Shown piece by piece: positions 16,507 to 24,909 of a DNA stretch of 64,000 nt. The first letter of the stretch is position 1, and every line of letters begins with the position of its first letter. The translations under genes and the position numbers were made by a program. The stretch spans positions 62,001 through 126,000 of the forward strand of contig NZ_AZWO01000001.1 of NCBI RefSeq assembly GCF_000514775.1. Reading direction: 5' to 3'. Below the pieces are notes generated by a model, which searched no databases, was not told the DNA's origin, and saw only the letters and a program-made list of their open reading frames with translations. This DNA comes from Salinispora pacifica CNR114. GTDB lineage: Bacteria; Actinomycetota; Actinomycetes; Mycobacteriales; Micromonosporaceae.

Positions 16507-18650
16507 GTCACCGCCACCTTCTCCACTCGGACCGCACAGATCTTGAATTCCGGCATCCCGGAGATCGGGTCGACGGCGTCGTTGGTGACCGTGTTGGCGC
16601 GGGCGGTCCCACCCCAGTGGAACGGGGCGAAGACGGTGTCCGGCCGAATCGTCGGGCTGAGCCGGGCCGGCGCGACCAGCTCGCCCCGGCGGGAGCGCAC
16701 CCGGACCGGCTCGCCATCGGTCACGCCCAGTCGGTCGGCCACGTCCGGGTGCAGTTCGACGAAGGCCGCTGGCGCGGCCCGGCGCAGCGCGGGTACCCGG
16801 CGGGTCTGCGTTCCCGACTGATACTGGGCTAGTACCCGTCCGGTGGTGAAGTGCAGCGGGTAGGCGGCGCACACCTGCTCCGCGGCGGGTCGGTGCTGCA
16901 CGGCGTGGAATCGGGCACGCCCGTCGGGGGTGGGGAACCGGTCGGCGAAGAGCCGGGGGGCGTCCGGCCCGTCGAGCTCCGGGCAGGGCCAGAACACGCC
17001 CTCCTGCGCGTCGATTCGCTCCCAGCTGATCCCGGCGTAGTCGGCGAGCCCGCCGGCCGAGGCCGCTCGGAGCTCCTCGAACACCACCTGTGGCTCGGGG
17101 GAGAGGGCGGGCCCTCGGTCCCGGTCGGCCGGGTGTCCGGGGTCCTGCTCCAGCGCCGTGGCGAGGGCGGCGAGGAGCTCCAGGTCGGTACGGACGCCGG
17201 GCGGTGGTGTGCGGAGTGCCCGCCGACGCAGGACCCGTCCCTCCAGGTTGGTCATGGTGCCGTCCTCCTCGGCCCACTGCGCGGTCGGCAGCACCACGTC
17301 GGCGAGGGCTGCCGTCTCGGAGCGCAGGAAGTCGACGACCACCAGCAGGTCGAGGTCGCGCAGGCGGCGCTCGATCCGGGCCGCCCGGGGCGCGGAGACC
17401 ACCGGGTTGGAGCCGAACACCAGCAGCGCCTTCGGCCCGTCCGGGGTGCCGAGCGAGTCCAACAGCCGGTAGGCGGGCATCCCGGGCCCCGGTAGCTCCT
17501 CCGCTGGCACGCCCCAGACGGCGGCGACGTGCTCTCGGTCGGCGCGGTCGTCGATGCGGCGGTAGCCGGGAAGCTGGTCGGCCTTCTGGCCGTGTTCCCG
17601 GCCGCCCTGGCCGTTGCCCTGCCCGGTCAGGCAGCCGTAACCGGAGCCGGGGCGGCCGGGCAGGCCGAGGGCGAGCGCCAGGTTCACGTACCCGGTGACG
17701 GTGTCGACGCCCTTGGCGTGTTGCTCGGCGCCGCGGGCGGTGAGGATGATCGCCCGGCGGGCGCCGCCCAGCGCACGTGCGGTCGTCTCCAGGTCGGCGA
17801 CCGACACCCCGGACAGTGCCTCGGCGCGGGCTGGCCACCACTCCGCCACCGCCCGGCGAACCTCGTCGAAGCCGGTGGTGCGGCCGGCGACGTAGCTGTG
17901 GTCCACGAACCCCTCGGCGAGCGCGATGTGCAGCAGCGCGTTGGCCACCGCCAGGTCGGTGCCGGGTAGTGGTTGTAGGTGCAGGTCGGCCTGGCGGGCG
18001 GTGGCGGTGACGCGCGGATCCACCACGATCAGCCGCCCCCCGCGGCGGCGTTGCGCGGTCAGCCAGCGCACCAGTGGGGGCATCGTCTCGGCCGGGTTCG
18101 CGCCGACCAGCAGCAGGGTGTCGGCGGTGCCCAGGTCGGCCAGGGGGAAGGGGAGACCCCGGTCGACACCGAAGGCGCGCATCCCGGCGGCAGCCGCCGA
18201 CGACATGCAGAAACGCCCGTTGTAGTCGATGTGTCGGGTTCGGAGCACCATCCGGGCGAACTTGCCCAGCGCGTACGCCTTCTCGTTGGTGAGGCCACCC
18301 CCGCCGAAGACGGCGACCGCGTCCGGCCCGTGGTTGGCCTGGACGGCGTGGATGCCGGTGACGATCCGGTCCAGGGCCGCGTCCCAGCTCGTCGGGCGCA
18401 GCTCGCCGTCGGCCGGGTCGCGAAGTAGCGCGGTGGTGAGGCGATCCGGGTGGTCCAGCAGCTCGGCGGCGGTCCAGCCCTTCTGGCAGAGCCCGCCCTG
18501 GTTGGTGGGGAACCAGCGGGGGAGGACGGCCACCTCGCCGGCCGTCTCGCGCAGGGTCATCCCGCACTGGAGCGCGCAGTACGGGCAGTGCGTCGCCGCC
18601 TCGGAGTCGGGTTGTCCGGATGCGGTAGCGGGGCGCGTACCGTCTGTCAT
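16503..18650 (-). CDS. nasA: assimilatory nitrate reductase catalytic subunit, Mo-bisMGD enzyme
   Basis: 715 residues. The N-terminal Fe4S4 motif is CPYCALQCG at about residue 22 with a fourth Cys in GGLCQKGW. Molybdopterin-oxidoreductase landmarks follow: the RHIDYNGRFCMSSAAAAG segment with the probable Mo-ligand Cys, VGANPAETMPPLVRW, and a C-terminal dinucleotide-binding domain (LHFTTGRVLAQYQSGTQTRR). It reduces nitrate to nitrite in the cytoplasm; no Tat signal is present, which separates it from periplasmic Nap enzymes. The ATG at 18650 is the only start that fits the family N-terminus. It is the first gene of the overlapping nasA-flavoprotein-nirB-nirD-nnaR operon. Confidence 0.93.
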   Translation of the reverse strand: MTDGTRPATASGQPDSEAATHCPYCALQCGMTLRETAGEVAVLPRWFPTNQGGLCQKGWTAAELLDHPDRLTTALLRDPADGELRPTSWDAALDRIVTGIHAVQANHGPDAVAVFGGGGLTNEKAYALGKFARMVLRTRHIDYNGRFCMSSAAAAGMRAFGVDRGLPFPLADLGTADTLLLVGANPAETMPPLVRWLTAQRRRGGRLIVVDPRVTATARQADLHLQPLPGTDLAVANALLHIALAEGFVDHSYVAGRTTGFDEVRRAVAEWWPARAEALSGVSVADLETTARALGGARRAIILTARGAEQHAKGVDTVTGYVNLALALGLPGRPGSGYGCLTGQGNGQGGREHGQKADQLPGYRRIDDRADREHVAAVWGVPAEELPGPGMPAYRLLDSLGTPDGPKALLVFGSNPVVSAPRAARIERRLRDLDLLVVVDFLRSETAALADVVLPTAQWAEEDGTMTNLEGRVLRRRALRTPPPGVRTDLELLAALATALEQDPGHPADRDRGPALSPEPQVVFEELRAASAGGLADYAGISWERIDAQEGVFWPCPELDGPDAPRLFADRFPTPDGRARFHAVQHRPAAEQVCAAYPLHFTTGRVLAQYQSGTQTRRVPALRRAAPAAFVELHPDVADRLGVTDGEPVRVRSRRGELVAPARLSPTIRPDTVFAPFHWGGTARANTVTNDAVDPISGMPEFKICAVRVEKVAVT

Positions 18651-18759
18651 GCCGGTGAAGCGTGCCGGCAGGGGGTTTCCGGCCCGGATCCCGCGTGTTT
18701 CGGTCCGGTCAAGACGGGCGCACCACCTCGGCGGGCTGACTGATGGTCGTACCCCTGGG

Positions 18760-18765
18760 TAGGCT
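18760..18765 (+). promoter_or_regulatory. -10 box TAGGCT, leaderless start of the antitoxin gene
   Basis: TAGGCT lies 6 nt before the ATG at 18772. A CTGACT sequence about 18 bp further upstream (18736-18741) could serve as -35. No ribosome-binding site is present, which fits a leaderless transcript of the toxin-antitoxin operon. Confidence 0.5.
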
Positions 18766-18771
18766 GCCGGC

Positions 18772-19029
18772 ATGACTGCCAAGGTGACCCTGTCGCTCGC
18801 CGACGAGACGATCGAGCAGGCCCGGTGGTTCGCCCGACGCGAGGGGCTCTCTCTGTCCGCCTGGATGGACCAGGCCGCCCGGGAGAAGACGCTGCGGGCG
18901 GTTTTCTCCGCCCACGCTGACGCGGTCAGCCGCGCCGGTCTCGACTGGGAAACCCCCGCGCTCGCTGACGCCCACGAGGTGGGGCTGGTCAACGACCTGC
19001 TCCGCGGTGGCCGTCCGCGTGCTGCATAG
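18772..19029 (+). CDS. antitoxin of a MazF/PemK-type module
   Basis: 85 residues. The N-terminal KVTLSLADETIEQARWFARR with LSLSAWMDQAAREK resembles a ribbon-helix-helix or related small DNA-binding antitoxin fold. The acidic and hydrophobic C-terminal part (DWETPALADAHEVGLVNDLL) would wrap the toxin. It overlaps the downstream PemK-like gene by 23 bp, the usual antitoxin-first order. Autoregulation of the shared promoter is expected but no operator is obvious. The family assignment rests mainly on context. Confidence 0.72.
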   Translation: MTAKVTLSLADETIEQARWFARREGLSLSAWMDQAAREKTLRAVFSAHADAVSRAGLDWETPALADAHEVGLVNDLLRGGRPRAA

Positions 19030-19312
19030 GGGCGAGGTCTGGCGGATCTCGGGGGCCCGGGAGCGGCTGGGGCTGGTCGTCAGCTCCGACGTCTACAACT
19101 CCACCGCGGTGCCGATCGTGATCGTGGCGGAGGTGGTGGAGACGGCGCTGCTGCGGGACTCCCCCCTCGCGGTGTCGATGGGCGAGCGGGTGGTGATGCC
19201 GGACCGGCTCTCCTCGCCGATGAAGCAGTGGTTCTCCGAGTGCGTGGACGTGGCCGACCATGAGGTCATGCGTCGGGTCGGCCGGGCGCTGCGCATCCTG
19301 CAACAGCTCTGA
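19007..19312 (+). CDS. PemK/MazF-family toxin
   Basis: 101 residues from the GTG at 19007. The N-terminal [25 protein letters not shown] and the following [10 protein letters not shown] match the MazF/PemK SH3-like barrel, whose loops bind and cut mRNA. Length is normal for the family. A second GTG at 19019 is an alternative start. The pair sits between the two divergent halves of the nitrate-assimilation locus. Plasmid- or island-stabilising modules are often found in such intergenic positions, but no mobile-element ends are seen. Confidence 0.75.
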   Translation: MAVRVLHRGEVWRISGARERLGLVVSSDVYNSTAVPIVIVAEVVETALLRDSPLAVSMGERVVMPDRLSSPMKQWFSECVDVADHEVMRRVGRALRILQQL

Positions 19313-19507
19313 GTCACCTGCCGCTCGCCCTGCTGCGAGCGCTCCTCACCGGTCGGTGTCCAGCTCGGTGCGCGCACCGTTGCCTCCCCGAATCCAGCGA
19401 CGAACGCTGCGGTAACGCCGGCTTCCTAGGTTCCAGCCGGGCCCGTTCGACACCGACCAACCGGTGCGGCCGGCGGGCCAGGACGGCCCGGCCGGAAGGA
19501 GCGCCTG

Positions 19508-20875
19508 ATGACGACGAGCGTGCCCGCGACGACCACGGCGGAGGAGATCGACCTGCACCGCGGCCGGGGCCGCTGGATTGGCCACTGGGATCCGGAGGAC
19601 GAGAACTTCTGGCGGACCGTCGGTCGGGCTGTCGCCCGGCGCAATCTCATCTATTCGATCTTCGCCGAGCACATCGGGTTCTCCGTCTGGCTGCTCTGGA
19701 GCATCGTGGTGGTCCGGTTGGACGATGTCGGCTGGACGCTGACCACGAGCCAGGCGCTCTGGCTGACCGCCGTGCCCAGCGGTGTCGGCGCACTGTTGCG
19801 ACTGCCGTACACCTTCGCGGTGCCGGTCTTCGGTGGGCGGAACTGGACCGTGATCTCCGCCCTGCTGCTGATCATTCCGGCTGCCGGGTTGGCCTGGGCG
19901 GTGCAGCACCCGGAGATCGGATTCGTGCCGCTGCTGCTGATCGCGGCCACGGCCGGGTTCGGCGGCGGGAACTTCGCCTCCAGCATGGCGAACATCTCGT
20001 TCTTCTATCCGGAGCGGGAGAAGGGGTGGGCGCTTGGGCTGAATGCGGCGGGCGGCAACATCGGGGTCGCCGTCGTGCAGTTCCTGGTGCCGCAGGTGAT
20101 CGTGCTGGGCGGTGGCCTCGCGCTGGCCCGAGCCGGCCTGATGTACCTCCCGCTCGCGGTGATCGCGGCGGTCTGTGCCTACCTGTTCATGGACAACCTG
20201 GTCGAGGCCAAGGCGGACGTGGGGCCGGTCTGGTCTTCGCTGCGGGACCGGAACACCTGGATCATGTCGTTGCTGTACGTCGGCACGTTCGGCTCCTTCA
20301 TCGGCTACTCGGCGGCCTTCCCGACGCTGCTCAACGGGGTCTTCGGTCGGCCCGACATCGCGTTGTCCTGGGCGTTCCTCGGTGCGGCGGTGGGCTCACT
20401 CTGCCGACCCTTCGGCGGTCGTCTCGCCGACGCCGTCGGTGGCGCCCGGATCACCGTGGCCAGCTTCGTGTTGATGACCGGCGGCGCGTACCTGGCGCTG
20501 TGGTCGGTACGGGAGCGTTGGCTGGAGCTCTTCTTCCTGGCCTTCATGCTGTTGTTCGTGGCCACCGGGGTCGGCAACGGATCGACGTACCGGATGATCT
20601 CTCGGATCTTCCAGGTGCGGGGGGAGGAGCTTGGTGGTTCGCCGGAGATCATGCGTGCCATGCGCCGGCAGGCGGCCGGGGCGCTCGGGATCATCTCCGC
20701 GGTCGGGGCCTTCGGCGGCTTCCTGGTCCCGATCTGCTACGCGTGGGCGAAGTCGGCGTACGGCAGCATCCAGCCCGCGCTGTGGTTCTATGTCGGTTTC
20801 TTCCTGCTGCTGACCGTGCTGACGTGGGTTGTGTACCTGCGCCCGGGGGCCCGGCTGGCCTCGGCTCGGGTGTGA
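19508..20875 (+). CDS. narK: MFS nitrate/nitrite transporter NarK
   Basis: 455 residues with about 12 hydrophobic helices. Nitrate-porter family signatures are visible: [19 protein letters not shown] near residue 150 and a second signature-like region [17 protein letters not shown]. The ATG at 19508 follows GGAAGGAG. It would import nitrate, or exchange it for nitrite, to feed the nasA-nirBD operon. A hydrophilic N-terminal extension of about 45 residues precedes the first helix. The 195 bp between the toxin gene and narK should contain the promoter; I could not identify a convincing GlnR box there. Confidence 0.92.
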   Translation: MTTSVPATTTAEEIDLHRGRGRWIGHWDPEDENFWRTVGRAVARRNLIYSIFAEHIGFSVWLLWSIVVVRLDDVGWTLTTSQALWLTAVPSGVGALLRLPYTFAVPVFGGRNWTVISALLLIIPAAGLAWAVQHPEIGFVPLLLIAATAGFGGGNFASSMANISFFYPEREKGWALGLNAAGGNIGVAVVQFLVPQVIVLGGGLALARAGLMYLPLAVIAAVCAYLFMDNLVEAKADVGPVWSSLRDRNTWIMSLLYVGTFGSFIGYSAAFPTLLNGVFGRPDIALSWAFLGAAVGSLCRPFGGRLADAVGGARITVASFVLMTGGAYLALWSVRERWLELFFLAFMLLFVATGVGNGSTYRMISRIFQVRGEELGGSPEIMRAMRRQAAGALGIISAVGAFGGFLVPICYAWAKSAYGSIQPALWFYVGFFLLLTVLTWVVYLRPGARLASARV

Positions 20876-20955
20876 TTTCGGTCATCATCGACCAGCGCCG
20901 TGGGTGGGAAGCCAGCCTGTCCCGGCCCAGCCCGGCAGGCCGACCGGACCCCGTT

Positions 20956-20984
20956 TTGCCGGCTGGCCTGACGTTGGGTATCGT
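20956..20984 (+). promoter_or_regulatory. probable rplM-rpsI promoter
   Basis: TTGCCG (20956-20961) and TATCGT (20979-20984) are separated by 17 bp, a good vegetative-sigma spacing. The resulting leader of rplM would be about 125 nt. The rest of the 242-bp gap after narK holds no gene. Confidence 0.5.
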
Positions 20985-21117
20985 TACCTGCTGTTGTGCG
21001 ACATCTAGGGGCGTGCCGTCTGAGGTGCGCTTGGTCGTTCGTGCGCGCTGGCTCGGCCGGAAAGTCATGGTCACCCGGCGCGCAGGCCCCAGACCGACGA
21101 CGAGACAAGGTAAACCT

Positions 21118-21561
21118 GTGCGTACGTACAGCCCGAAGCCGGGTGAGATCGAGCGTCAGTGGCACGTTATCGACGCCTCTGATGTCGTGCTGGGCCGCTT
21201 GGCCACCCACGCCGCCACGCTGCTGCGCGGCAAGCACAAGCCGACTTTCGCGCCGCACGTCGACACGGGCGACTTTGTCGTCATCGTGAACGCCGGCAAG
21301 GTCGCGCTGACCGGTAACAAGCGGCAGCAGAAAATCGCCTACCGGCACTCCGGTTACCCCGGCGGCCTCAAGCAGGTCGGCTACGACGAGCTGCTGACCA
21401 AGCGCCCCGAGCGGGCCGTTGAGCTGGCCGTGAAGGGCATGCTCCCGCACAACAAGCTGGGCCGGAAGCTGATTAAGAAGCTGAAGGTCTACGCCGGTGC
21501 CGAGCACCCGCACGGCGCGCAGCAGCCAGTGCCGTTCGAGATCAAGCAGATCGCGCAGTGA
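21118..21561 (+). CDS. rplM: 50S ribosomal protein L13
   Basis: 147 residues from the GTG at 21118, preceded by ACAAGG. The start [10 protein letters not shown] and the core [20 protein letters not shown] with [18 protein letters not shown] are diagnostic of bacterial L13. C-terminal [17 protein letters not shown] is likewise conserved. L13 is an early 50S assembly protein. It is co-transcribed with rpsI 20 bp downstream, the standard bacterial pair. Confidence 0.98.
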   Translation: MRTYSPKPGEIERQWHVIDASDVVLGRLATHAATLLRGKHKPTFAPHVDTGDFVVIVNAGKVALTGNKRQQKIAYRHSGYPGGLKQVGYDELLTKRPERAVELAVKGMLPHNKLGRKLIKKLKVYAGAEHPHGAQQPVPFEIKQIAQ

Positions 21562-21581
21562 GCGCGGGCGAAGGAAGCAGC

Positions 21582-22046
21582 ATGACCGACATCATCGCCA
21601 CCGAGGTCGCCCCCGAGGCCGCCGAGGCGCTGGCGCCCGTCGTCCGCGCGCCCCTTGGTGACCGGCCGATCCAGACCGTGGGTCGCCGCAAGGAGGCCAT
21701 CGTCCGGGTCCGTATCGTCCCGGGCACTGGCAAGATCACCTGCAACGGCCGGGACCTTGAGGCGTATTTCCCGAGCAAGGTGCACCAGCAGCTGATCAAG
21801 GACCCGCTGGTCACCACCGAGAAGGCGGAGGAGTTCGACGTCATCGCGAACCTGCGGGGCGGCGGCACCACCGGTCAGGCCGGTGCGCTCCGGCTGGCCA
21901 TCGCCCGCGCGCTGATCGCCAGCGAGCCGGACGACCGTCCGGCGCTCAAGAAGGCCGGCTTCCTGACCCGGGACGCGCGGGTCAAGGAGAGCAAGAAGTA
22001 CGGCCTCAAGAAGGCCCGTAAGGCTCCCCAGTACTCGAAGCGCTGA
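21582..22046 (+). CDS. rpsI: 30S ribosomal protein S9
   Basis: 154 residues from the ATG at 21582, which follows GAAGGAAG. A GTG 24 bp upstream is an unneeded alternative. The S9 core is clear: [20 protein letters not shown], then [20 protein letters not shown], and the basic C-terminal tail ending YSKR that reaches the decoding centre. The roughly 35-residue acidic N-terminal extension is usual in actinobacteria. A strong terminator follows. Confidence 0.98.
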   Translation: MTDIIATEVAPEAAEALAPVVRAPLGDRPIQTVGRRKEAIVRVRIVPGTGKITCNGRDLEAYFPSKVHQQLIKDPLVTTEKAEEFDVIANLRGGGTTGQAGALRLAIARALIASEPDDRPALKKAGFLTRDARVKESKKYGLKKARKAPQYSKR

Positions 22047-22075
22047 CGATCAGCTGCTCGTTGTACTTCTGACGG

Positions 22076-22126
22076 ACGGCCGGGCCGCCTCCTGCGAATG
22101 GAGGTGGCCCGGCCGTTCCCGTTTTT
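22076..22126 (+). terminator. intrinsic terminator of rplM-rpsI
   Basis: A 17-bp stem (ACGGCCGGGCCGCCTCC with its complement, one G-U wobble) and a 7-nt loop are followed by TCCCGTTTTT. This is one of the few hairpins in the window with a real T-run. Confidence 0.88.
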
Positions 22127-22160
22127 CACCATCGGCAGTCGCATCGGAGGTTTGACGGGA

Positions 22161-23516
22161 ATGGGTCGGTTGTTCGGCACGGACGGGGTACGGGGACGGG
22201 CGAACGCGGATCTCACCCCCGAGTTGGGGCTCGCGGTAGCGGTCGCCGCCGCGCACACCCTCGCCGAAGCGGATCGGAGCCACCCCCCGCTGGCCGTTGT
22301 CGGCCGGGACACCCGGGCCAGCGGCGAGATGCTGGAAGCCGCGGTGGTGGCCGGGCTGACCAGTGCCGGCGCGAACGTCGTACGGGTCGGCGTCCTGCCG
22401 ACCCCGGCGGTGGCGTTCCTCACCGCGGAGGCCAAGGCCGATATCGGGGTGATGCTCTCCGCCTCGCACAATCCCATGCCGGACAACGGCATCAAGCTCT
22501 TCGCCGCCGGTGGGCACAAGCTACCGGACGAGATCGAGATGAAGATCGAGACGGCGGTCGAGACGAACGCGACGACCGCCTGGGAGCGTCCGGTCGGGGC
22601 GGGGGTCGGCCGGGTCCACGACCTGCTCGACGGCGCCGACCACTACGTGCAGCACCTGGTCGGCACCGTGCCGCACCGGCTGGACGGGATCAAGGTCGTG
22701 GTGGACTGCGCCAACGGTGCCGCCGCCGAGGTGGCACCGGCGGCGTACCGGGAGGCCGGCGCCGAGGTGGTCGCGATCCACGCGGAGCCCGACGGCCTCA
22801 ACATCAACGACGAGTGCGGCTCCAACCACGTGGCGGCGCTCCGGCAGGCCGTCGTCGAGCACGGCGCGCAGCTGGGCATCGCCCATGACGGCGACGCCGA
22901 CCGTTGCGTGGCGGTCAGCGCCGACGGTGACGAGGTGGACGGCGACCAGGTGATGGCGATCCTCGCACTGGCGATGCGGGAGGCCGGCACGCTCACCGAC
23001 GACACCCTGGTGGCGACCGTGATGAGTAACCTCGGCCTGCGGATAGCCATGTCGCGGGAGGGGATTCGGCTGGTCGAGACGAAGGTCGGTGACCGGTACG
23101 TGTTGGCGGAGCTGCGCGCCTCCGGCCTGGCGCTCGGTGGCGAGCAGAGCGGGCACATCGTGATGCCCGCCCACGCGACCACCGGCGACGGCGTGCTGAC
23201 CGGCCTGCACCTGATGTCCCGGATGGCGGGGACCGGCAAGTCCCTGGCCGAGCTGGCAGCCGTGGTTACTCCGCTGCCTCAGGTTCTGATCAACGTGCCG
23301 GTCGGTGACCGTACGGTGGGTGCGGCGGCTCCGACCGTACGGGCCGAGGTCGCGCGGGCTGAGGCCGAGCTGGGCGACACCGGCCGGGTCCTGCTGCGTC
23401 CCTCGGGCACCGAGCCACTGGTCCGGGTGATGGTGGAGGCCGGTACCGAGACGACGGCGCGGGCGGTGGCCGAGCGGATCGCCGAACAGGTTCGTACCGC
23501 CAGCCCGGTCAGCTGA
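22161..23516 (+). CDS. glmM: phosphoglucosamine mutase
   Basis: 451 residues from the ATG at 22161 (start [12 protein letters not shown], diagnostic of GlmM), 8 nt after GGAGG. The phosphoserine loop is [11 protein letters not shown] near residue 105, the Mg-binding loop DGDADRC near residue 243, and the sugar-binding GGEQSGH near residue 330. The C-terminal [14 protein letters not shown] loop binds phosphate. The enzyme converts glucosamine-6-phosphate to glucosamine-1-phosphate for UDP-GlcNAc and peptidoglycan. Its product chain begins with GlmS, encoded 1.4 kb downstream. Confidence 0.97.
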   Translation: MGRLFGTDGVRGRANADLTPELGLAVAVAAAHTLAEADRSHPPLAVVGRDTRASGEMLEAAVVAGLTSAGANVVRVGVLPTPAVAFLTAEAKADIGVMLSASHNPMPDNGIKLFAAGGHKLPDEIEMKIETAVETNATTAWERPVGAGVGRVHDLLDGADHYVQHLVGTVPHRLDGIKVVVDCANGAAAEVAPAAYREAGAEVVAIHAEPDGLNINDECGSNHVAALRQAVVEHGAQLGIAHDGDADRCVAVSADGDEVDGDQVMAILALAMREAGTLTDDTLVATVMSNLGLRIAMSREGIRLVETKVGDRYVLAELRASGLALGGEQSGHIVMPAHATTGDGVLTGLHLMSRMAGTGKSLAELAAVVTPLPQVLINVPVGDRTVGAAAPTVRAEVARAEAELGDTGRVLLRPSGTEPLVRVMVEAGTETTARAVAERIAEQVRTASPVS

Positions 23517-23526
23517 CCTGGTGTAT

Positions 23527-23553
23527 CCCCGCCGGCGATGGGTGCCGGCGGGG
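23527..23553. terminator. bidirectional terminator between glmM and aminotransferase gene
   Basis: CCCCGCCGGC and GCCGGCGGGG form a perfect 10-bp stem with a 7-nt loop in the 42-bp gap between the convergent genes. Confidence 0.7.
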
Positions 23554-23558
23554 CGCGT

Positions 23559-24746
23559 TCACCGGGCCAGCCGCCGCAACCGGGTGACGGCCTCGGCCAG
23601 GACCTCCGGGCGTTTGCAGAAGGCGAACCGGACCAGCCGCCGGCCGGCCTCCGAGTCGTCGTAGAAGACCTGGGTCGGGACCGCGACCACGCCACAGCGT
23701 TCCGGCAGCGCGCGACAGAACTCCACCCCGTCTTGGGCACCGAGCGGTGTCACGTCGGCGGTGACGAAGTAGGTGCCCTCCGGTGGTCCGACCCCGAACC
23801 CGGCATCGGCGAGGCCGGTGACGAGTTGGTCCCGGCGGGCCTGCATCCCGGCCCGGAACTCGGTGAAGTAGCTGTCGGCCAGGCCCAGCGCCACCGCGAC
23901 CGCGGGTTGCAACGGCGCGGCGTTGACGAAGGTGAGGAACTGCTTGACCCGCAGGACCGCCGACACCAGCGACGCCGGCCCACTCGCCCAGCCGACTTTC
24001 CAGCCGGTACAGGAGAAGGTCTTGCCGGCCGAGGAGATCCGCAGCGTCCGCGTCCGCATCCCGGGCAACGTGGCGAGGGGCACGTGGCCAGCGGTGGCAT
24101 CGGTGAAGGCGAGGTGTTCGTAGACCTCGTCGGTGACCGCGTACGCGTCGTACTCGTGGCACAGCTCGGCCACCAGGGCCAGTTCGGTGGGGGTGAAGAC
24201 CTTGCCGGTGGGGTTGTGCGGGGAGTTCAGCAGCACCAGCCGGGTACGCGGCCCGAACGCGGCGCGCAGCTCGTCCGGGTCGACCGCGTACCGGCCGGCT
24301 GCTCCGGGGCGCAACGTCACGGGGCGTCGACGGGCGCCGGCGAGCGCGATCGAGGCGGCGTACGAGTCGTAGTAGGGCTCGAAGCAGACCACCTCGTCGC
24401 CGGGCTCACAGAGGCCCAGGATCGCCGCTGCGATCGCCTCGGTGGCGCCCGCGGTCACCACGATCTCGCCGTCGGGGTCGTACTCCAGGCCCCAGAACCG
24501 TTGCTGGTGCGCGGCCACGGCGGTGCGGAGTGCGGGGATGCCAGGGCCGGGCGGGTACTGGTTCTGCCCGCCGCGCAGCGCCTCCGCCGCGGCGGCCAAC
24601 ATCTCGGGTGGGCCGTCGGTGTCCGGAAAGCCCTGGCCGAGATTGACCGCCCCGGTTCGGCCGGCGAGGGCGGACATCTCGGCGAAGATCGTCGTCCCGA
24701 AGGGGCGCATTCGGGCTACCAGGGCATCGACATGGGCGGTCGTCAC
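23559..24746 (-). CDS. class I PLP aminotransferase, DapC/kynurenine-aminotransferase-like
   Basis: 395 residues if started at the GTG at 24746, which sits 7 nt after a TAGGCT box. The open frame runs 30 codons further, but those residues are unlike the family. Fold-type-I features: NLGQGFPDTDGPPEML, the PGPGIPALR loop, SPHNPTGKVF near residue 170, and SSAGKTFSCTGWKVGW with the PLP-binding Lys. Similar proteins include N-succinyldiaminopimelate aminotransferase and glutamine/kynurenine aminotransferases. DapC would supply lysine and cell-wall diaminopimelate, which fits the neighbouring glm and alr genes, but specificity is uncertain. Confidence 0.85.
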   Translation of the reverse strand: MTTAHVDALVARMRPFGTTIFAEMSALAGRTGAVNLGQGFPDTDGPPEMLAAAAEALRGGQNQYPPGPGIPALRTAVAAHQQRFWGLEYDPDGEIVVTAGATEAIAAAILGLCEPGDEVVCFEPYYDSYAASIALAGARRRPVTLRPGAAGRYAVDPDELRAAFGPRTRLVLLNSPHNPTGKVFTPTELALVAELCHEYDAYAVTDEVYEHLAFTDATAGHVPLATLPGMRTRTLRISSAGKTFSCTGWKVGWASGPASLVSAVLRVKQFLTFVNAAPLQPAVAVALGLADSYFTEFRAGMQARRDQLVTGLADAGFGVGPPEGTYFVTADVTPLGAQDGVEFCRALPERCGVVAVPTQVFYDDSEAGRRLVRFAFCKRPEVLAEAVTRLRRLAR

Positions 24747-24753
24747 GTCTGTC

Positions 24754-24759
24754 AGCCTA
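24754..24759 (-). promoter_or_regulatory. -10 box TAGGCT, leaderless start of the aminotransferase gene
   Basis: On the minus strand TAGGCT lies 7 nt before GTG 24746. TTGAAC at 24781-24776 provides a -35 with a 16-bp spacer. This is the best full promoter of the leaderless set and fixes the start codon. Confidence 0.6.
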
Positions 24760-24896
24760 CGGACTGTCCGGGTCCGTTCAACCCTGCCGCGGTCGTAGAT
24801 CGTCTTTCGTGACGCTCGGTAGCCGCTCGCACCATTCACTCAAATCGGATGCTTGTTTACCCGCCTTTCGAGCACCACGGATGAGTGAAACTGGGT

Positions 24897-24902
24897 TAGG
24901 CT
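24897..24902 (+). promoter_or_regulatory. -10 box TAGGCT, leaderless start of glmS
   Basis: TAGGCT ends 7 nt before the glmS ATG. The N-terminal Cys of GlmS must follow this Met, so the start is certain, and no ribosome-binding site precedes it. Confidence 0.55.
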
Positions 24903-24909
24903 GCCACCC

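Noticed and set aside
15070..18567. A 1165-codon open frame on the minus strand across both the flavoprotein and nitrate reductase genes
   Set aside because: Only its C-terminal 478 codons encode a recognisable protein. The rest is an out-of-frame, Arg/Pro-rich shadow of nasA, and the GTGA overlap fixes the true start.
18651..18771. Possible GlnR box between nasA and the antitoxin gene
   Set aside because: I looked for the gTnAC-n6-GaAAc pattern here and before narK (a GGTAAC near 19411 was the nearest) and found no pair of half-sites good enough to report.
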